The notes under the pieces were generated by a model. The model made no database searches. It worked only from the letters and a program-made list of their open reading frames with translations, and had not been told where the DNA came from. Shown here piece by piece: positions 34,930-46,420 of a stretch of 64,000 bases of DNA. The stretch's first letter is position 1; every line of letters starts with the position of its first letter. The DNA is taken from the NCBI GenBank assembly GCA_003255025.1, contig QANY01011952.1, forward strand, positions 65,427 to 129,426, in the 5' to 3' direction. This DNA is from Datisca glomerata (lineage: Eukaryota; Streptophyta; Magnoliopsida; Cucurbitales; Datiscaceae). The position numbers and the translations under genes are program-made.

Positions 34930-35462
34930 TTGATTTGTCTAATATTTGATATGTTAGACTAGGACATGTTAATTTTTTATCCATGCAACGTATGATCAAT
35001 ATAGAACGTTTTCCTAGATTTAACCTAGAAAAAGGAAATAAATATGAAATCTACGTAGAATCTAAATTTGCAAGTAAATCGTTTAAATTTGTAGAGAGAA
35101 CAAATGAATTACTTGATTTGATACATAATTGTGATATGAAATTAACACCTAATAGGGGAGGTAGTAAATATTTTGTTACATTTATTGATGATTTCAGTAA
35201 ATGTTGCTATACATATTTGCTTCATTCAAAAGATGAGACTTTGGGTATCTTTAAGACATACAAGTTTGAAATTAAAAATCAACTTGATAAGAAGATCAAG
35301 ATGCTTAGATCTGACCAAGATAGAGAATACGACTCCATGATGCCATCTGAATTCTGTGCTCAGCATGGAATAGTGCATCAAACTTTGCACCTTGTGTGTC
35401 CCAACAGAATGGAGTGGAAGAAAGGAAAAATAGAACTCTGAAAGATATGTTAACTGTATGTT
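34930..35462 (+). pseudogene. Integrase N-terminal half of copia body A
   Basis: LGHVNFLSMQRMINIERFPR is the pre-integrase block. DLIHNCDMKLTPNRGGSKYF, VTFIDDFSKCCYTYLLHSKD and KIKMLRSDQDREYDS carry the catalytic core with the two Asp positions. The frame degrades at ERKNRTLKDML, close to 35450, where the sequence changes to foreign DNA. The protein resumes at 38708, after about 20 missing residues. Confidence 0.82.
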
Positions 35463-35472
35463 AAACAGTTTC

Positions 35473-35494
35473 GGGTTTAGGGTTTAGGGTTTAG
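35473..35494. repeat. Interstitial telomere-type repeat, about three TTTAGGG units
   Basis: Three head-to-tail units lie exactly at the broken edge between copia integrase and the PRP39-bearing segment. Plant telomeres use this repeat, and short tracts also occur at repaired breaks. Confidence 0.8.
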
Positions 35495-36072
35495 AAAGCA
35501 CTCCTAATGATCTCAAGCAATAATCAAAACCAAGATTTCCATAGAAAGCAGCAATAAGCAATTTTCACTATGCTAACAAAACAGAGCAACTGTATTTTGT
35601 AGTGCAATAAGATTTCTAACACACAAGTACAAATAGCAGACCGCAGTCACTTTCCTTATTACTATGTTTTTGCCATGCGATCTATTAGTAAAAGAAAAGA
35701 AAATGCAAGGATCTTTTTGATAAATTGTAAGAATAATTCTTGATAGCATAGCGTTATCGAACTCCAAACTATTGCACGGGAATGATGAGAACATGAAAAG
35801 CAATTCTACTTATCAGCTTTCTACTGTCGAAGGTCTCTAAAAGTAAATGAAAAGAATGACAAAGAAGTGATTCACGTAGAAAAGAATGACAAAGAAGTGA
35901 TTCACGTAGAAAAGAAATGTGAAAAAGAAGAAACCCCTAATCAAAGAAAGAAAAAAAATATTAGAGCAGGCATTTGATATAATCCAACTAAAGAATTTAC
36001 ATACCTACATGGAAACTGAAATACATATTTAATTCTAGTGATATAATAAATCATCATCAAGAAATTGCATAC

Positions 36073-38400
36073 CTTAAGAAAAGTCTGTGTTGCTCGCTCT
36101 AGAGCAAAGTTTGCCATCTCCCTTCCACATTTTGTCTCCATAAATTCCACACAGCGAATCCAGAACTCGGGATAATTAGCACAGGTAATTAAGCATCTTT
36201 CATAAAGCTTGACAGCCTATATTTAACAAGAAAAGTCTTTAGAAACAAATAAATAATGGTAGAAACAGGTAATGCATTAAAGTTATTGCTATCGTACCAA
36301 GTCAAAATCCCCGTGCATTTCAACAAAGTCTAGATAGCAATGCCAACTCTTCAATTGACTGGGGTCAAGGGGTTTTACATGAAAATAAGACCTCTGAATA
36401 TTACTCTCGAAGTTACTATTCTATTATCCAGCTGAGATGATTCCCCATATAACCATTCTCCAAGTTTTAGATACTTCTGTAGTGCATCAGACCTGGCCAA
36501 GCCAACAGATGTATCGTCCAGTAGGTCTTCAATTACCCTGACAATACCATCCTCTTTATAAGATATAGGTGTATGAAGCACAGGTTCTGTTTCCATGTGT
36601 ATGGTCGAATTGCTCTGATATTGGATCTGTTCTTTCAACGTGGCAGTCAACCTCTTAAAACTGAAGAAAACATGCAACTAGTTTCAGCTGACTGTATTGT
36701 ATGATCTAATAATTGGAGGTGAATTGAAAATAAATCGAGGAAAGAATTGTTTAAGAGCATGAGCACAGTATAAATAAAGGGTGACATGATATAATATATA
36801 ACTCCCTTAAATAAATCTAATCAAATGTTAGCAACTGCGCCAATCAAGGTCTGCACAAGTAATAGCAAACAACATCTGCAAAAGCATGTCAAGAACTATA
36901 TGTGGACACTGCAGACCACGTCATTCATACTAGTCCATATGGTTCAGTACATACAATTGCGGTAAATCTTGCAAGAATTAACCAAGACTGCATCAATGTT
37001 TCCCAAGGATTCTCATCATTTCAAGCAAAGTAAAGAGCACGACATACCCATGATAGTAATAGTGTAACTTTCTGGATGGAAATCTCAGAGTTTGGATGTA
37101 ACTCAGAGCTAAGAAATCCCACTTCTGTTGTGATAACTCAAATTGAATGTATTGGTCCCACAAGGTATAGCATAAGTAATCCTTTCCAACAAAGGACAGT
37201 GCTCGTTTGAACAATCTGTCAGACAAATGTAATCTGAAAATTAGTGGCGTTTGAACACATGTAAGCATTTCTATATGCATCATATATTTACGTAAGTTCT
37301 CTATTTGTGTAGTATCATTATTATACACACTATAGATAGTCATTGAAGCATTTGGAGATGAAGACAAGAGAAAGTCTTACTTAAGAAGCTTTGTAGAATT
37401 GCTAGGCGCAAGCAGAGTCAAAACAAATTTCTTTGAAGTTAAGCAGAAAGAAGCAGAAATTAAAAGGAAGACTACTCAAGCCATTCTTCCGTATGACCTT
37501 TGCACTTACAGGAGATGTTTCGCAATCTTTGCGAGAAGTGTAACCCATTCATCAAAGTCCAGTGAGCGATTCGCAGTAACTTCATTAAGCTCATTAAATC
37601 CAACTGCAGAAAATAAAAATTACTCGTACAACACGTGATTTGGCCAGGGAAATGCTATCATGATTCTGATAAATAGAGAAGGAAAAATAGCCAATGCAAG
37701 CTAAACCTCTTCACGGGAAAACTTTTTTTTTTTAGAGTAAAAAACAGTTGGAAGATTCAAAATTACAACACCTGCTAAGTTAAAGAAACTATTCAGACTT
37801 CAACTCAAGCCTCTGCTACAAGTTCCAATTTTGTTTTATTCGTTCAAAAATGAAAAATGTGTCCTTGGCCAATATAGATTTTCCATACAATCAAGAAATC
37901 ACTTTTTTTTTTATAAATCCACTCCTACTCCGGCCGTTGTTAATCTCTTTTTTCTCAACTAAGAAAATGTCAGAACTTGGAATAAGCTTGCGGAATCAGA
38001 AGACTAATAGAAATTCTGAAGAAACATTACTTTGAGACTCTACTTGAACTAAAAAGCACGAACACAAAACATGCTCAGAATAACGAACGCAAAACCTCAG
38101 TTTCATCTAAACTCTAAATAAATCAGGAAAAACTAAACCCTAACTCAAAATCTAAACCCCTAGATCTCGATAAAACTAAATCACAACAAATAATACTAAA
38201 AAAATCTAAAACAAAAACTACAAACTCACCGCGAGAGTAGAAGAATCGACGTTGGAGGCTGAGATTCGAAAGAGAGAACAGATCAGAGACGAACTGTAGC
38301 AAAGACGAGTAGTAGCAGAGAGAGAGGCTGAGAGAGGAGTAACCCTAACCTAAACTGGGAAAGATGCAAGAAAAGTTATATACAACGCTGAACGATAGAG
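36073..38400 (-). pseudogene. PRP39: 5' portion of a PRP39-like pre-mRNA-processing factor gene, captured and broken
   Basis: PRP39 is a HAT-repeat protein of the U1 snRNP, needed for 5' splice-site use. In minus-strand order: a probable 5' UTR exon ends at 38230 with a GTGAGT donor. Exon 37510-37603 reads GFNELNEVTANRSLDFDEWV. Exon 37048-37233 reads DRLFKRALSFVGKDYLCYTL and ALSYIQTLRFPSRKLHYYYH. Exon 36298-36660 reads VIEDLLDDTSVGLARSDALQ, then NIQRSYFHVKPLDPSQLKSW. Exon 36073-36216 reads [20 protein letters not shown] and [15 protein letters not shown]. Exons between 37233 and 37510, which should encode further HAT repeats, are missing. A one-base loss shifts the frame in exon 36298-36660. 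The 3' half of the gene is absent. Introns are kept, so the copy arose from DNA. It lies inside the CACTA-ended segment. Confidence 0.82.
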
Positions 38401-38706
38401 CCCAGAGAGAGAGAGGTATTGGCGATAGCCGGTGATAATGGTCGGTGACGAGGATGAAGAGAGAGAGATGGAGTTGAGGAATTTGAGGGAGTGTGAGAGA
38501 GCTGCACTCGCGAGTTTGATAGATATGAAAGGGTTAGGGTTATTTAGGGGAGTATATACAATGGTAATTTTATAATTAAAGAAAATTTAATGACAGTGAA
38601 AAAGAATGTGTCATATTAGGTAATATATTTATGACAGCTAATGTAAAACCTGTCATGTTAGCCATCTAATACCATGCTGTCATCTAAACCCTATTTTATA
38701 GTAGTG

Positions 38707-40430
38707 TAACACCATACTAAACATGATTCCACATAAGAAGACTAACAAGTCTCCTTATGAAGTGCGGAAAGGGAAGTTATCTTCCTATAAAATCCTAAAA
38801 GTATGGGGTGTCTCGGAAAGGTACATGTTCCGGTACCAAAGAGAGTCAAGCTTGGACCTAAGTTAGTAAATTGTGTTTTCATTGGATATGCAGCAACAGT
38901 GCTATCATACTTGACAGAAGCCGAACCTCAAATTTATAAGGAGATGATGTCCAATCCCGAGGCTCCTTTTTAGAAGGAAACAGTTGATAATGAGATATAT
39001 TCCGTTATGATAAACAACACATGGATATTGGTTGATCTCCTCATTGGAATAAACCAAAAGGATGTAATGGATCTTCAAAAGAAAGTTGAGAGCTGATGGT
39101 ACTATTAAAAAGTACAAAGCTCGGTTGGTAACTAAGGGATACTGATAGAAGGAAGGTATATACTTTTTTCAATACCTATTCTCTAGTGACGAGAATCACA
39201 TCCATCAGAATGCTGATTGCACTAGCCACTTTACATAATTTGAAAATTCACCAAATGGATGTAAAGACTGCTTTTTTAAATGGAGAATTGGATGAATAAA
39301 TCTATATGGAACAACTTGAATGTTTCGTGGTTAAAGGTCAAGAATGAAAGGTCCGTGAACTTGTTAAATTCCTTTATAGGTTAAAACAAGCCCGAAAGCA
39401 ATGCCATGAAAAGTTTGATCACACGATCTAATCTAATGGTTTTAAGATAAATGAGTGTGATAAATATATCTATATTAAGGTTACTAGTGATCATTTTGTC
39501 ATAGTATGCTTATATATAGATGACATGCTCATATAGGAAACACGTAAGGATATACTATCTTCTTCGTAGATGATGTTGAGTTCCAATTTTAACATGAAAG
39601 ACTTAAGTCTAGCAGATGTCATACTTAGAATTCAAGTAAACTGAATTAAAGATGAATATATGCTTATTCAATCCCATTATGTAGAAAGATCCTAAAGAGG
39701 TTTGGGTAATTTGAAAGCAAACCAACAGTAACTCTTTTTTACCCAAACTATAAGTTGAGGAAGAATGATGGAGTTAGAGTATCTCAATTGGAGTACTCAC
39801 AAGTAATTGGTAACCTAATGTATATCATGAATTGCATTAGGCCTGATATAGCCTATTCAGTATTAAGGCTTGTAAGATATACAAGTAATCATGCATGTGA
39901 TCACTGGAGTGCATTTGTTAAAAGTACTAAGAACTTAAAGTTCACTATGAACAACGGATTGCACTACTCAAACTATCCCTCCACCTTTGATAGAAGGATT
40001 TAGTAATGCTAACTGAATTTCTGACAATTTAGAGGCTGGAGCTATCTCATAGAGGTCTACTAAGAAGACATGTATAACTCGTTCAATAATGGAATTAGAA
40101 TTCATAGCTATGGACAACGCTTGCGAAGAACTAGAATGACTTAGAAATTTCCTAGAAGATATTCCAGTTTGGACAAAACCTGTGTTGACAATATGTGTCC
40201 ATTATGACAATATGGCTACGACATTTAAAGTGAATAATAATGTGTATAATGGTAAGTCTAAACATATAGGTGGAGACATAATATCATTAAGTAGTTTCTC
40301 TCTAATAGGGTGATTTTCTTAGACTTTATAAGCTCAAAGGAGAATCTTGTCGATTCTTTGACAAAAAGTTTGTCAAAGGAGCTAATAAAGCAAATATCGA
40401 GGGGAATGAAACTAAAGCCTATTAAATGAA
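38707..40430 (+). pseudogene. Integrase C-terminus, RT and RNase H of copia body A
   Basis: Copia coding resumes with MIPHKKTNKSPYEVRKGKLS. RT follows with ETVDNEIYSVMINNTWILVD, MENWMNKSIW and VCLYIDDMLI (YIDD box near 39507). RNase H gives QLEYSQVIGNLMYIMNCIRP, YSVLRLVRYTSNHACDHWSA and [11 protein letters not shown]. Many stops and frame changes are present, so the copy is dead. Sequence after 40430 is the 3' untranslated part up to the purine-rich CATGTGAGGAAT before LTR 2. Confidence 0.85.
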
Positions 40431-41002
40431 TCATTCAGGTTGTAACCTTATATAGTTGACTGGAGATCCCAAGATCTAGATTCAATAAGCAAACTGGCAG
40501 GAATGATTCACGTTGACACACTGAAAAACCTATGGTTTCTTCCCATTTCTATGATGTAAAAATAGTGCGTTGTCTGTCGTTGTAAAAGGGTACACTTAAG
40601 TATTTAATGACATTAATGTTTTGATTGCAAGAGGAGTAGTGACAAAATACTCTTAATCATTGTCACCTATACGAGTAGAAGTATGTTGTTTCCATGAGAG
40701 GTCTTAATGGCTTTATCTCTCTAAATCTCTCAAGAATGCAGAATCTGTTCAGGACAAAAATGGACAAAAATGTATGAACTCTGATGTACTAAGAGAAGAT
40801 ATGTGTGAAATTTGTTGTCTTGGTTTATCTTAGAAGATGTTCAGTTCAAGAACGTAGTTTAACTGTTCTTTAGAATAAATTTGATAAATTCTCACTACAG
40901 AAGGTTCTAATCCAAAACACACCTCTCCTGATGCACATCTCATCTCCTTTTCTCTCCCACTAGTGTTATCTAGTTAGGACACATTTCATTCATGTGAGGA
41001 AT

Positions 41003-41985
41003 TGTTGGAAAAAGTTGAGAAATTAAAAGGATAAAAGGGAAAAGTTGTGTGTGAAAACAAGTGTGGGAAGTTGTCCCCATGGAAAAGGTGAAAGAAACTT
41101 ATGGGTTCACAAACCTAACACAAGTGCCTTGGGGCTTACCCCAAGGGCACCATATTTTCAGATGAAGAAAGGACTTAGATGGCACATGGTCCTCCAACCA
41201 CACACTCGTACGTGATACCATAATTCATCCGACCGGCTCGGCTCGACAGGCCACATCCTGGTTTGGCTCAGCTTGGTTCGATGCGATCCAGTTTGGATGA
41301 AAGATTAATTTTTTGCTGAAAATTTAACTTATTTTCCTTAAAGAGCACGACATTAAATATGTCAAAGGAAATTTAGCTCCAACGTTCATATGCTTTGAAA
41401 TTGTTAAAGCAGTATGCCCCAACGCTTTGAATCATGAAACCTCTTATCTGCATCTCATCTGCCATTTTTGGACTGCATTGCTTACAGTTCAAGCAGTCCC
41501 CCTCCATAAATAGGGGTGCTGCATAGAGTGCATGGACAATGATTTTTTACATACTGCTTCTGCATACTGCATACACTGTTATTCTCCCCTTTTCATTTTC
41601 CATCTTTGAGTATGAGAGAGAAAATATTGTGAATTCAGATAGAGATTGAGAGACTAGTTGTTGTCTTTGATATGAGATTATTGTATCCTGTAAAAACAAT
41701 CGCCGTAGTCTCTAACCACCTTGTAGAGGACAAATACTATCTTTTAGACATTGCATTCATGCAATCCTCAATCTATTTTCTTCAACGTTCATCATTTAAT
41801 TTTAGTTGTTTTTGTTATCGTTATTTTCGTTGTAATTGTTCATCGTTCATTTCTTTGTGATCGTTATCATTATTTTCCGCTGTAATTGTTCGTCGTTCAT
41901 TTCTTTATAATCATTGTCACTTATTACCATTGTAATAATTCACTATTTCAATTTTCAGTTGTAATCGTTCTCAGTATTAATTTTA
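41003..41985 (+). repeat. LTR 2, shared between copia bodies A and B
   Basis: Starts TGTTGGAAAAAGTTGAG after CATGTGAGGAAT. A CATAAATAG TATA-like box lies near 41505. It serves as 3' LTR for body A and 5' LTR for body B. A GTTCATCGTT/TTTCTTTGT repeat expands its 3' part. Confidence 0.85.
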
Positions 41986-41989
41986 GTTT

Positions 41990-42655
41990 ATGCAAAATTC
42001 ATGCTCCATTTCCACCAACAATCTAAAGACGGTATCGATCGAGCTAACCGCTGCAATGAAAACCGTGCATGCTGAGAAGCCAGAAAAATTCAAAGGCTAC
42101 GATTTTATGCGCTAGCAACAAAAGATGGTATTTTATCTCACCACCATGAACCTTGCGCATCTGATGAAGGAGGACTACCCTGTCACACCGAAGGACAAAA
42201 AAACAAAGGAGACCGAGTCTACGAAGGAAGCATGGATGCACTTAGATTCTGTTTGCGAAAATTATATTCTTAACGGTCTTGTAGACACCCTCTATAACGT
42301 CTACTCACCGTTAAGGAAAACTAAGGAATTATGAAAAGCCTTGGAAAAGAAGTACAAGACCGAGGATGCTGGGATGAAGATATTCTTTGTTGGGAAGTTT
42401 TTGAAGTATGAAATGGACAACAAAAATACTGTCATAAACCAAGTGGAGGAGTTATAAATTATCATCAACAATTGCAAGACCGAAGGAATGATCATTAACG
42501 AGTCGTTTCAAGTTGCTGCGATTATCGAGAAGCTACCGCTGTCATGGAAGTAGTTCAAAAGTTACCTTAAACACAAGCGAAATGAGCTTAGTATGGAGGA
42601 TTTCATTATGAGACTGAGGATCAACGAAGATAACTGTGAGAATGATAAGAATTCG
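41990..42655 (+). pseudogene. gag of copia body B, 3'-deleted
   Basis: The ATG at 41990 starts MQNSCSISTNNLKTVSIELT and continues with AMKTVHAEKPEKFKGYDFMR to a stop at 42112. A new start region follows, with VFYLTTMNLAHLMKEDYPVT and KEAWMHLDSVCENYILNGLV. It ends at INEDNCENDKNS, where the sequence jumps directly into integrase (DLIQNDLCDMKLTPSRGG). Zinc knuckle, protease and the pre-integrase block are therefore deleted, about 0.9 kb compared with body A. Confidence 0.8.
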
Positions 42656-44720
42656 GTTGATTTGATACAAAATGATCTATGTGATATGAAATTAACACCT
42701 TCTAGGGGAGGTAGTAAATATTTTGTTACATTTATGGTTGATTTCTATAAATATTGATATATATNTATATATATATATTCTATTTCATTCAAAAGATGAG
42801 ACTTTAGATATGTTTAAGACACACAAGTCTGAAGTTGAAAATCAGCTTGATAAGAAAATCAAAGTGCTTAGATATGACTGAGGTGGAGAATACGACTCCA
42901 CGATGCTATATATATACTCTCAAAAGTATAAGTATCATTGCCAAAGAGAGTCAAGCATGGACCTAAGACAGTAGGTTGTGTTTTCATTCGATATAGATTT
43001 TTGGTGATTAAATCGGAATTCTCTTATATAAGTAACAATAGTATAATGAAGTTTGTTAATATTGAATTCTTTGAGAATGTATTTTCATTTAAGGAAGGAA
43101 GACACAATCAAATAACCAAATGAGGTGTAGAAGAAATTTCTTCTAGAGCTCATATTGATGAAGAATCTGAACCTGAGCCTAGAAGAAGTAAATGAGCTAA
43201 AACGAGTATCTCATTTGGTCAAAAGTTTCTATCATACTTGACAGAAGCCGAACGTCAAACTTATAAGGAGTCGATATCCAATCATGTGACTCCTTTTTAG
43301 AAGGAAGCAGTTGATAATGAGATAGATTTCATTATGCAAAACAACACATGGATATTGGTTTATCTCCCTCTTAGAAATAAACCAATAGGATGTAAATGGA
43401 TCTTCAAAAAAAAAAGTTGAGAGCTGATAGTACTATTGAAAAGTACAAAGCTCGGTTGGTAGCTAAGTGATACCAATAGAAGGAAGGTTGGGAGCTGATT
43501 ACACTTGCCGCTTTACATAATTTGGAAATTCATCAAATGAATGTAAAGACTGCTTCTTAAGTGGAGAATTGGACGAAGAAATCTATATGAAATAGCCTGA
43601 AGGGATCATGGTTAAAGGTCAAGAACGAAAGGCCTGTAAACTTGTTAAATCTCTTTATGGGTTAAAATAAGCGCCAAAGCAATGGCATGAGAAGTTTGAT
43701 CACACTATGTTATCTAATGGCTTTAAGATAAATGAGTGTGATAAATATGTCTATGTCGAGGCTACTAGATGACATAGTATGCTTATATGTAAATGACATG
43801 CTCGTATTAGAAATGCTTAAGGCTATAATATATTTTACGAAGAGGATATTGAGTTTCAATTTTGACATGAAAGACTTAGGTCTAGCAGATGTCATACTTG
43901 AAATTCAAGTAAAAAGAATTAAAGATAAATATATCCTTACTCAATCCCATCTTGTAGAAAAGATCCTAAAACAGTTTGGGCAATTTGAAAGCAAACCAGC
44001 AGTAACTCATTTCGACCCAAACTATAAATTGGGGTAGAATGATGTAGTTGGAGTATCTCAATTGAAGTAGTCACTAGTAATTGGTAGCCTAATGTATATC
44101 ATGATTTGCACTAGGTCTGATATAGCATATTCAGTAGGAAGGCTTGCAAGATATATAAGTAATCCTAGTGTGATCACTAGATTGCATTAGTTAGAGTCCT
44201 AAGGTATTTAAAGTTCACTATGAACTATGGATTGCACTACTCAAACTATCCACCTGTGATAGAAGGATTTAGTGGTGCTAACTGGATTTCTAACATTTTA
44301 GAGACTAAATCTTCTAGTGGATATGTTTTTACCCTAGGTGGTGGAGCTATCTCATGGAGGTCTACTAAGCAGACCTGTATATCTTGTTCAACTATGGAAT
44401 TAGAATTCATAGCTTAGGACAAGGCTTACGAAGAAGCAAAATGGATAAGAAATTTCCTAGAATATATTCTAGTATGGTCAAAACCTGTGTCGAAAATATG
44501 TGTTCATTGTGACAATATGGATGTGACATTTAGAGTGAAAAATAACGTGTATAATGGGTGTAGACTTATTAGACGGAGACATAATACTAGTAAGCAGTTG
44601 CTCTATGATGGGGTGATTTCCTTAGAAAGGAGAATCCTACCGATCCTCTGACAAAAAGTTTGTCAAGGGAGTTAATAAAACAAACATCGAAGGGAATGAG
44701 ACTAAAGTATATTCAATGAA
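42656..44720 (+). pseudogene. pol remnants (integrase, RT, RNase H) of copia body B
   Basis: Integrase SRGGSKYFVTFMVDFYK runs into a TA-rich tract with N at 42765, then further short blocks. A second deletion near 42910 joins integrase to VPKRVKHGPKTVGCVFIRYR. RT keeps NNTWILVYLPLRNK and VCLYVNDMLVLEML, where YVDD is YVND. SFNFDMKDLGLADVILEIQV and the RNase H blocks [18 protein letters not shown] and [20 protein letters not shown] follow. Stops and deletions make it inactive. Confidence 0.82.
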
Positions 44721-45266
44721 TCATTCAGGTGGTAACCTAACCTTGCTGATTAGAGATCCCAAGATCTAGGTTCAATAGGCAAACTGGCACGAATTATTCA
44801 CATTGACACACTGAGAAACCTATGGTTTCTTCCTATTCTTATGATATAAAGATAGTGTGTTGTCTATCAACGTAAATGGGTATACATAAGTATTTAATGA
44901 AATTGATGTTTTGCTTGCAAAAGGAGTAGTGACATAATACTCTTAATGGTTGTCACCTATATGAGAGTAGAAGTGAGGTCGCTTCTATGAGAGGTCTCAA
45001 TGGCTTAATCTCTCCAAAGGTCTCAAGAATACGAGGTCTATTCAGTACCAAAATGGACAAAAAAATGTATAAACTCTGATGTTTTAAGAGGTGATATGTG
45101 TGAAGTCTCAGTTTATCTCAAAGGAAGTTCAGTTCAAGAATCTAGTTTCACTATTATTCTGAATACTCTGATAAATTCTCACTACGGATGGTTTAAGTCC
45201 AAAGAAACCTCTACACTCTCCCAATGTTGTTGTCTAGTCAGGACACATTTCATTCATGTGGGGGAT

Positions 45267-46250
45267 TTTCGGAAAAAGGTTAAGAAAATAAAAGAGAAAA
45301 GTAGCGTGTGAAAAATATGAAAGAAACTGGTTGGGTTTATAAACCCAACACGAGTTCCTTGGGGCTACCACAATGGGCACCCCACATTTTGTGAGGAAGG
45401 GACGACATAGATGGCACATAGTCATCCCCACACACATGTGCGCCATCACCGCTACTGTCACCATCCATCCGACAGCCCGACCGACTCGACTCAGCACGAC
45501 ATGGCCTGTCTGGCTGGGCTCGGTTCAGTTCAGTTCGATCCGAATGAAAGATTGATTTTTTGTCGGAAATTTATCTTATTTTCTTTTTTGGTCAAATGTA
45601 AAATTTATTTTATTTTCCTTGGAGAGCAAGACTTTGAATCTGTCAAAGGAAGCCTAGCTCCAGTGTTCATGTGCTTTGAATCTATCAAAGCAGTAAGCCT
45701 CGACGATCACAATCTCTCAGATTCGTGTAACCTCTTATATGCATCTCATATGCATATTTTTGAACTGCATTGCTTGTAGTTCAAGCAGTCCCCCTCTATA
45801 AATAGAGGTGCTGGACAGAAGACAAGGATATCAATTTTTGACATACTGCTTCTGCTTCTGCATACAGCATACACTGTCATTTTCCATCTTTGAGTCTGAG
45901 AGAGAGATAATATTGTGAGTTCAGATAGAGATTGAGAGACTACTTGTTGTCCTTGATCTAGATTGTTGTATCCTAAAAAGACAATTGTCGTGGTCTTCAA
46001 GCATCGTGTGGAGGACGAATATTTTATTTAGGACATTGCATTCATGCAATCCTCAATCTATTTTCTTCAACGTTCATCATTTAATTTCGGTTGTTTTCAT
46101 TGTAATCATTCATCGTTCATTTCTTTGTAATCTTTCTCATTATTTTCTGTTGTAATCGTTCATTGTTCATTTCTTTGTAATCATTATCGTTTATTTCCAT
46201 TGTAATCGTTCATTGTTTGATTTTTCAGTTGTAATCGTTCTCAGTATTAA
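45267..46250 (+). repeat. LTR 3, terminal LTR of the tandem copia pair
   Basis: Follows the purine tract ATGTGGGGGA and aligns with LTR 2 from its start (TTTTCGGAAAAAGG). It has CTATAAATAG near 45797. The 3' end is cut by, or joined to, a hAT end at about 46250. Confidence 0.8.
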
Positions 46251-46251
46251 A

Positions 46252-46420
46252 TTTGTTTCAGTTCGGTTTGATTTTATATGAAATTATATATTAAAAAATA
46301 AAAGAAAATTAATGTAATATTTCAGTTTGTTTTGGTTCGAAAATCATCAAAATTTTGAACCGAGCACATGAACCGACCGAACCAGTCATTTATGGTTCGA
46401 TTTGATTTTGAACACCCCTA
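46252..46420 (-). mobile_element. hAT-type terminal fragment
   Basis: The inverted right end reads TAGGGGTGTTCAAAATC, a common hAT start, with GAACCGACCGAACC repeats inside. The left end lacks the matching terminus, so only part of an element remains. Confidence 0.6.

Larger units (their letters stand above)
35463..38706. mobile_element. CACTA-ended segment carrying a PRP39-like gene fragment
   Basis: The right end, CCTATTTTATAGTAGTG at 38690-38706, is the inverted form of CACTACTATAAAATAGG at 12075. Subterminal TGTCAT and ATGACAG motifs precede it (38590-38690). It abuts copia integrase sequence at 38707, so the segment inserted into body A. The left end has no CACTA terminus and begins with a telomere-like tract; about 60 bases of copia are missing there. 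TTAA/TAA occurs on both sides, but this is weak as a target duplication. It is best read as a Pack-CACTA element whose left end was lost. Confidence 0.65.
32738..46250 (+). mobile_element. Tandem pair of Ty1/copia elements sharing a middle LTR
   Basis: Three related LTRs (32738-33560, 41003-41985, 45267-46250) alternate with two related bodies. Body A spans 33561-41002, including a foreign insert at 35463-38706. Body B spans 41986-45266. Both bodies start with the same gag and end with the same RNase H and purine tract. The pattern fits unequal recombination between LTRs, or insertion of one copy into the LTR of another followed by exchange. Both bodies are full of stops. Confidence 0.85.

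Noticed and set aside
12075..38706. A single 26.6-kb CACTA element bounded by the inverted CACTACTATAAAATAGG ends
   Set aside because: The right terminus lies inside copia body A, whose left half (32738-35462) would then be inside the element and whose right half outside. The 3-bp flanks (AGA and TAA) also differ. Two separate elements of one family fit better.
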